A stretch of DNA of 19,619 bases from an uncultured Lachnospiraceae bacterium (GTDB lineage Bacteria; Bacillota; Clostridia; Lachnospirales; Lachnospiraceae): NCBI GenBank assembly GCA_900546495.1, contig URDN01000048.1:1-19619 (forward strand). Direction: 5' to 3'. Below are positions 15,839 to 19,619 of this stretch, one piece after another. How positions within the stretch are numbered: the stretch's first letter is position 1; each line of letters starts with the position of its first letter. The notes under the pieces were generated by a model. That model saw nothing but the letters and a program-made list of their open reading frames with translations, was not told the DNA's origin and ran no database searches. The translations under genes and the position numbers were made by a program.

Positions 15839-15857
15839 AAAAACAGTATCTGTTTTT
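15839..15857. repeat. Small A/T-rich hairpin upstream of the tRNA promoter
   Basis: AAAAACAG (15839-15846) and CTGTTTTT (15850-15857) form a perfect 8-bp stem with a TAT loop. It could be a weak bidirectional terminator separating the tRNA from the repeat cluster. Confidence 0.4.
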
Positions 15858-15905
15858 ATGAAAATTTTTATGAAACGGATGATAAAATGCATTACAAAAT
15901 ATTTT

Positions 15906-15975
15906 GAACGCAGAATAAGCATTCCCCCACTTCGAGTGTGTAGAGCACTAAGCAGGGGGTAAGGGGGATGCTTAT
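15906..15975. repeat. Dispersed hairpin repeat, full copy 1
   Basis: ATAAGCAT-T-CCCCC (15915-15928) pairs with GGGGG-ATGCTTAT (15963-15975) around a core hairpin AGTGT-GTAGA-GCACT. The core differs from the other two copies (AGTGC) by a change that keeps pairing as G-U. Such conservation of structure is typical of REP- or MITE-like sequences. Confidence 0.85.
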
Positions 15976-16065
15976 GTCAGTGGGAGTTAAAAGCTCCCAC
16001 TGACAGGTCGCAAAGCGACTGCGTTCATGAGCAAGTAGCGAAAGCGGATTGCGAATGTCCGCTTT
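15975..16065. repeat. Three hairpins between the two full repeat copies
   Basis: A 12-bp perfect stem TGTCAGTGGGAG/CTCCCACTGACA (15975-16005), a small GTCGC-AAA-GCGAC (16008-16020) and an 8-bp AAAGCGGA/TCCGCTTT (16041-16065) follow one another. CTGCGTTC at 16019-16026 is the inverse of GAACGCAG at 15906-15913, so 15906-16026 has 8-bp inverted ends like a short non-autonomous element. Confidence 0.75.
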
Positions 16066-16067
16066 AC

Positions 16068-16133
16068 CGCAGAATAAGCATTCCCCCACTTCAAGTGCGT
16101 AGAGCACTAAGCGGTGGGTAAGGGGATGATTAT
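16068..16133. repeat. Dispersed hairpin repeat, full copy 2
   Basis: It matches copy 1 from CGCAGAATAAGC through the AGTGC-GTAGA-GCACT core to GGGGATGATTAT; one G-A mismatch weakens the outer stem. The sequence ATGTCCGCTTTAC occurs directly before (near 16056) and directly after it (near 16132), flanking it as a direct repeat. The open frame on the minus strand across this cluster is a by-product of the repeats. Confidence 0.85.
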
Positions 16134-16135
16134 GT

Positions 16136-16427
16136 CCGCTTTACATATTGCATACTATGAGAGTAGAAGGGATAGATTTGTGTATAGAAAATGTTTGTGA
16201 ATCTAAGGTGACTTGTGCAGAATGCGCAGGAATTTAACTTGAACAATGAAATGTTTATGAAAAATATTTTGGCATTAAAAACTTATCGCCACAATTGCTG
16301 ATAAAATCAGAGCAATCTGACGAAAAGGAAAGATCATTGGGAAAAATCGTGGACAGAATCCACGAAAAGAAAAGAAAATTTTGTAATTGGAAGTACCATT
16401 TTTGGGTAAAATACGAAAAATGTTGAT
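16136..16427. other. Gene-free AT-rich stretch
   Basis: No convincing gene is seen. Two modest hairpins are present: ATTG-CTGAT...ATCAG-(AG)-CAAT near 16294-16316, and CGTGGA-CAGAA-TCCACG (16349-16365). The second, read on the minus strand, is followed by ATTTTT and could be a weak minus-strand terminator. Confidence 0.5.
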
Positions 16428-16456
16428 TTGACAAAAAAACAATATCATGTAATAAT
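16428..16456 (+). promoter_or_regulatory. Sigma-A promoter of the HPr-like gene
   Basis: TTGACA (16428-16433) is followed after 16-17 nt by TAATAAT (16450-16456). The start near 16463 gives a leader of about 119 nt before ATG 16582, unusually long for a 75-codon gene. Confidence 0.75.
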
Positions 16457-16501
16457 GCACCCGGCATGGGAAATTTGCATAAAGTGTAACGAAGCAGAAG
16501 G

Positions 16502-16571
16502 AAATGGAATCGATACCAATTTTCCATTTTGTATGGGGTGAACTCAATTCAACTCAAATTGAGAGAAAGGG
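16502..16571 (+). promoter_or_regulatory. Structured leader and ribosome binding site of the HPr-like gene
   Basis: Two perfect stems lie in the leader: AAATGGAA with TTCCATTT (left arm 16502-16509), and CTCAATT (16543-16549) with AATTGAG (16557-16563). The second ends where the GAGAAAGGG ribosome binding site begins, so folding could influence initiation. No known riboswitch class is recognised. Confidence 0.45.
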
Positions 16572-16581
16572 TGAATCAATC

Positions 16582-16809
16582 ATGACAGAAAAGAAAATTA
16601 AATTAAATGCAACCAATGAAGTACAGGAATTCGTCAAAGCAGCATCCGAATGTAATTTTGATATTAACCTGCACTATCAGCGTGCTATCGTAGATGCAAA
16701 ATCATTTCTTGGTGTTTTAAGTCTTGGGCTTTCTAAAATTCTTACCGTATCTTATGGCGGAAACGATGGTAACTTTGAGCAGATCCTGAGCAAATATGCA
16801 GTTGCATAA
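16582..16809 (+). CDS. Crh-like HPr-family protein lacking the catalytic histidine
   Basis: This 75-residue protein has the HPr fold signature in its second half: D-A-K-S-F-L-G-V-L-S-L-G-L-S-K (39-52 region) aligns with the HPr segment around regulatory Ser46, here S41. The first half aligns with the HPr helix (FVKAASECNFDINL), but the phospho-acceptor His15 and Arg17 of true HPr are absent; the aligned place is A-T-N. It therefore should not pass phosphate in the sugar phosphotransferase system. By analogy with Bacillus Crh it may be phosphorylated on the serine by HPr kinase and act with CcpA; this is inference. ATG 16582 follows GAGAAAGGG by 10 nt. It is monocistronic, with promoter and terminator. 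Confidence 0.85.
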   Translation: MTEKKIKLNATNEVQEFVKAASECNFDINLHYQRAIVDAKSFLGVLSLGLSKILTVSYGGNDGNFEQILSKYAVA

Positions 16810-16853
16810 CTGGAAGTTATAGTTGGAAAAAGAATAGAGATGATATATACAGG

Positions 16854-16888
16854 GTCGTATTCCTTTTGTCAGGGAATGCGACTTTTTT
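16854..16888 (+). terminator. Rho-independent terminator of the HPr-like gene
   Basis: GTCGTATTCC (16854-16863) pairs with GGAATGCGAC (16873-16882), with one G-U pair, and six T follow. It is 45 nt after the stop codon. Confidence 0.9.
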
Positions 16889-17175
16889 CTATTCTGTTTT
16901 ACGTTATTCTGAAAAAACAGGTCGAACGCATGTGAGACCTGGTGCGTGATAATGGTCAGCGTAAGCTGACATATTCTCCACAGAATCACTGCACTCTACA
17001 CGGGGTTCGCTGGTTGAATAAGCGTTATCTGTTATAAAAAAGATTATATAGGAAGCCGTTATCCGATGAAAAAAAGTGAAATATGTGTTACACTGATAGC
17101 AGTTTGCTGAACCGACAGGCAGTGTTCTTGAAATTGGTTCAGCTTAGAGTGAGAAAAGGCGGATAGCGGTTATTT
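16889..17175. other. Hairpin-containing gap before the nuclease-helicase
   Basis: No gene is seen. The region has CAGGTC/GACCTG (16919-16942), a GTCAGC-GTAA-GCTGAC hairpin with a GNRA tetraloop (16956-16971) and GCTGAACC/GGTTCAGC (17106-17143), none followed by T runs. No confident promoter for the next gene could be placed; TACACT near 17091 is a possible -10 box without a good -35. Confidence 0.5.
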
Positions 17176-19557
17176 ATGGAACAAACAGAGAATACTGGCA
17201 TGACAGTACAGCAGGAACTGACGAGAATACGGATTTCTGTGCGAAATCTGGTAGAATTTATTTTTCGTTCCGGAGATATTGACAATCGGGTTGGGAAAGG
17301 TGTGCAGAAGGAAGCTATGCAGGAAGGCAGTCGGATGCACCGCAAAATTCAGGGACGGATGGGAATTGAATATCGTGCAGAGGTTCCTTTGAAGCTGGAA
17401 GTGCCACAGGAACAGTATGTTTTATCGTTGGAAGGTCGGGCTGATGGTATCATCACAAATGCCGAAGGTGTGACGATTGATGAAATTAAGTGCATGTATA
17501 CCGATGTGACACGTTTTGAGGAACCGATTTTTGTGCACAAGGCGCAGGCGATGTGTTATGCCTATATTTATGCACTGCAAAATGATCTGGAGCAGATTTC
17601 CGTGCAGATGACCTACTGCGATCTGGATACAGAGGAAATCCGACGGTTTCAGGAAAGTTTTTCTTTTTCTTGGCTGAAAAAATGGTTTCTGGATATGATA
17701 GAAGCCTATCGGAAATGGACAGATTTTCAGTTCGCATGGAGAAAAATCCGCCAGACATCGATTCAGACACTGGAATTTCCGTTCCCTTACAGAGATGGTC
17801 AGCGCAAGCTGGTTGGAGATGTATACAGAACGATTAATCGCAAGAAAATCTTGTTTATTCAGGCACCTACCGGAACTGGCAAGACGATTTCCACGTTGTT
17901 TCCGGCAATTCGTGCCATTGGAGAAAATCTTGGGGACAAAATATTTTATCTTACGGCAAAAACAATCACACGAACGGTTGCAAAGGACACCTGTGACCTG
18001 CTGAAGAAACACGGATACCGTGGGAAAGTGATCGTGCTGACTGCGAAAGAGAAAATGTGTCCCTGCGCGGAGATGGACTGTAATCCATCCAACTGTCCAC
18101 GGGCAAAAGGGCATTATGACCGGGTCAACGATGCGGTGTACGATCTGATTACCAGGGAAGATGATTTTACAAGAGATCGGATGCTGGCGCAGGCGGAAAA
18201 ATTTCAGGTCTGTCCTTTTGAGATGGCTCTGGATACATCATTGTATGCGGATGTGATTATCTGCGACTACAATTATGTGTTTGATCCGAATGTGTATCTG
18301 AAGCGGTTCTTTTCCGAGGGAGAGAAGGGGGATTATATTTTTCTGGTGGATGAGGCGCACAATCTGGTGGAGCGTGGCAGGGAGATGTACAGTGCCATTC
18401 TGGTCAAGGAAGATTTCCTTGCGGTAAAAAAACTGGTGCACGGCAAAGACCGGAAGCTGGAGGCGGCGCTGGAAAAATGCAATCGTAAGATGCTGGAATG
18501 GAAGCGTGAATGTGAGAAATATGTGGTGTACGAAAGCATCGGAGCCTTTGCGTTTTCTCTGATGCGGCTGATGTCACTTCTGGATGTGTTTTTGCAGTCC
18601 AGAGGAGAAATGCCGGAGCGGAAGGACATTACGGAATTTTATCTGAATCTGCGGCATTTTATGAATATGTTTGAACGTGTGGATGAAAATTATGTACTGT
18701 ATTCGGATTTTGATGAGGAGAACAGATTCTATCTGCATCTGTATTGTGTGAATCCAGCAGTGAATTTACAGGAATGTCTGGAGCGGGGCAATAGTACCAT
18801 ATTTTTCTCTGCAACCTTACTTCCTGTGAATTATTATAAGAATCTGCTCAGTTCGAAAAAGGATAATTATGCGGTGTATGCGGATTCGGTGTTTCGAGAA
18901 GAACAGCGGCTGTTGTTTATCGGCCGGGATGTCAGCAGCTTGTATACACGACGGACAATTGGAGAATTTAGGCGGATTGCACTGTACATTCAGCAGGTGC
19001 TGCGGGCAAAAAAGGGTAATTATCTGATCTTTTTCCCGTCCTATCGCTTTATGGAAGATGTGTATGAGCAATTTCTGGCGGTTAATGGGCAGGAAGCGGA
19101 CTGTATTATGCAGAGCGGAAATATGAATGAAGCAGAGCGGGAAGAATTTATGCAGGAATTTGTCGAATCGCGGGAAAAATCGCTGGCAGCATTTTGTGTG
19201 CTTGGCGGCATTTTTTCAGAAGGAATCGACCTGAAAGAAGATTTGCTGATCGGAGTACTGATCGTCGGAACTGGATTGCCGCAGATCTGTACCCAGAGAG
19301 AAATCCTGAAGGAGTATTATCAGGAAGAAAACGGACAGGGATTTGATTATGCGTATCAGTATCCGGGAATGAATAAAGTGCTGCAGGCGGCAGGACGTGT
19401 GATCCGGACAGCATCTGACCGTGGAATTATTGGCTTGCTGGATGAGCGATTTTTACGGAATGATTACCGGCAGCTTTTCCCACGGGAGTGGAGTCGGTAT
19501 GAGGTGCATACGCTGGCGAGTCTGCCCGGGGCGTTGGAGAACTTCTGGGATAAATAA
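17176..19557 (+). CDS. RecB-like nuclease fused to an XPD/DinG-type iron-sulfur helicase
   Basis: This 793-residue protein combines two enzymes. Residues about 15-200 form a PD-(D/E)XK nuclease: H55, D90 (GRADG), E103 and K105 (DEIKC), and the Q124-x3-Y128 motif typical of RecB/Cas4-type nucleases. The superfamily 2 helicase follows: Walker A APTGTGKT (230-237), a cysteine cluster C295, C297, C302, C307 with C346 that fits a 4Fe-4S domain, DEAH (392-395), SATL (545-548) and motif VI QAAGRVIR (737-744). XPD/DinG helicases unwind 5' to 3', so end processing or flap removal in repair is a reasonable guess. DinG proteins of other Firmicutes carry a DEDD exonuclease instead. ATG 17176 is weakly supported; ATG 17200 is possible. 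Confidence 0.88.
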   Translation: MEQTENTGMTVQQELTRIRISVRNLVEFIFRSGDIDNRVGKGVQKEAMQEGSRMHRKIQGRMGIEYRAEVPLKLEVPQEQYVLSLEGRADGIITNAEGVTIDEIKCMYTDVTRFEEPIFVHKAQAMCYAYIYALQNDLEQISVQMTYCDLDTEEIRRFQESFSFSWLKKWFLDMIEAYRKWTDFQFAWRKIRQTSIQTLEFPFPYRDGQRKLVGDVYRTINRKKILFIQAPTGTGKTISTLFPAIRAIGENLGDKIFYLTAKTITRTVAKDTCDLLKKHGYRGKVIVLTAKEKMCPCAEMDCNPSNCPRAKGHYDRVNDAVYDLITREDDFTRDRMLAQAEKFQVCPFEMALDTSLYADVIICDYNYVFDPNVYLKRFFSEGEKGDYIFLVDEAHNLVERGREMYSAILVKEDFLAVKKLVHGKDRKLEAALEKCNRKMLEWKRECEKYVVYESIGAFAFSLMRLMSLLDVFLQSRGEMPERKDITEFYLNLRHFMNMFERVDENYVLYSDFDEENRFYLHLYCVNPAVNLQECLERGNSTIFFSATLLPVNYYKNLLSSKKDNYAVYADSVFREEQRLLFIGRDVSSLYTRRTIGEFRRIALYIQQVLRAKKGNYLIFFPSYRFMEDVYEQFLAVNGQEADCIMQSGNMNEAEREEFMQEFVESREKSLAAFCVLGGIFSEGIDLKEDLLIGVLIVGTGLPQICTQREILKEYYQEENGQGFDYAYQYPGMNKVLQAAGRVIRTASDRGIIGLLDERFLRNDYRQLFPREWSRYEVHTLASLPGALENFWDK

Positions 19558-19619
19558 ATTCTTGTTTGTCGTTTAAGGAACAAGATGAAAAAACTCCAAT
19601 GCCGGCACGACAGATTTCC

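Noticed and set aside
15892..16107. A 71-codon open frame on the minus strand
   Set aside because: It is built from the two hairpin repeat copies (its LEVGECLFC segment occurs twice) and has no ribosome binding site.
19560..19585. Hairpin TCTTGTT/AACAAGA after the nuclease-helicase gene
   Set aside because: The stem is only 7 bp and is followed by A-rich sequence, not T, so it is not supported as a plus-strand terminator.

Overview
The window looks like chromosomal DNA from a low- to mid-GC Gram-positive anaerobe of the Clostridia, most likely a Lachnospiraceae member. This rests on gene order (dgt, dnaG, rpoD, trmK, then a TGS-uridine kinase fusion and rnpB), strong GGAGG-type ribosome binding sites, sigma-A promoters of TTGACA/TATAAT type, and family-specific proteins (a DUF5685-like protein, a Crh-like HPr, a RecB-like nuclease fused to an XPD/DinG helicase). 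No database search was possible; names come from recognised motifs. All protein genes are on the plus strand; the one minus-strand gene is a tRNA.

Layout. 1-1300 is an accessory scar: a small SF0329-like gene whose promoter lies in a perfect 12-bp dyad, followed by the 3' remnant of a large serine recombinase and its terminator. 1507-5283 is a probable operon: an OmpR-type response regulator, its sensor kinase, then hisH and hisF (imidazole glycerol phosphate synthase). Between regulator and kinase sits a tandem 113/112/27-bp repeat that copies the last codons of the regulator. ung (uracil-DNA glycosylase) follows, then a dyad and a truncated copy of a dispersed hairpin repeat.

6323-12772 is the macromolecular synthesis region: dGTPase, DNA primase, the principal sigma factor, tRNA m1A22 methyltransferase and a nucleoside kinase fusion, closely spaced or overlapping. 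RNase P RNA (about 12797-13262) follows. A good sigma-A promoter at 13374-13402 starts a three-gene unit of unknown function: a two-helix membrane protein with a zinc ribbon, a DUF5685-like protein with acidic motifs reminiscent of isoprenoid synthases, and a J-domain protein. These are tightly packed, the last two overlapping by 4 nt.

15441-17175 is structure-rich: a 25-bp perfect inverted repeat, a minus-strand elongator tRNA-Met with its own promoter and terminator, a cluster of hairpin repeats (two full copies of the family seen after ung), and a Crh-like HPr gene with promoter, structured leader and terminator. The window ends with a complete 793-residue nuclease-helicase.

The best candidates for something undescribed are the zinc-ribbon/DUF5685/J-domain unit, the tandem array inside the two-component operon, and the Crh-like protein with its leader. 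Nothing here is clearly a new defence or mobile system; most of the window is ordinary housekeeping.
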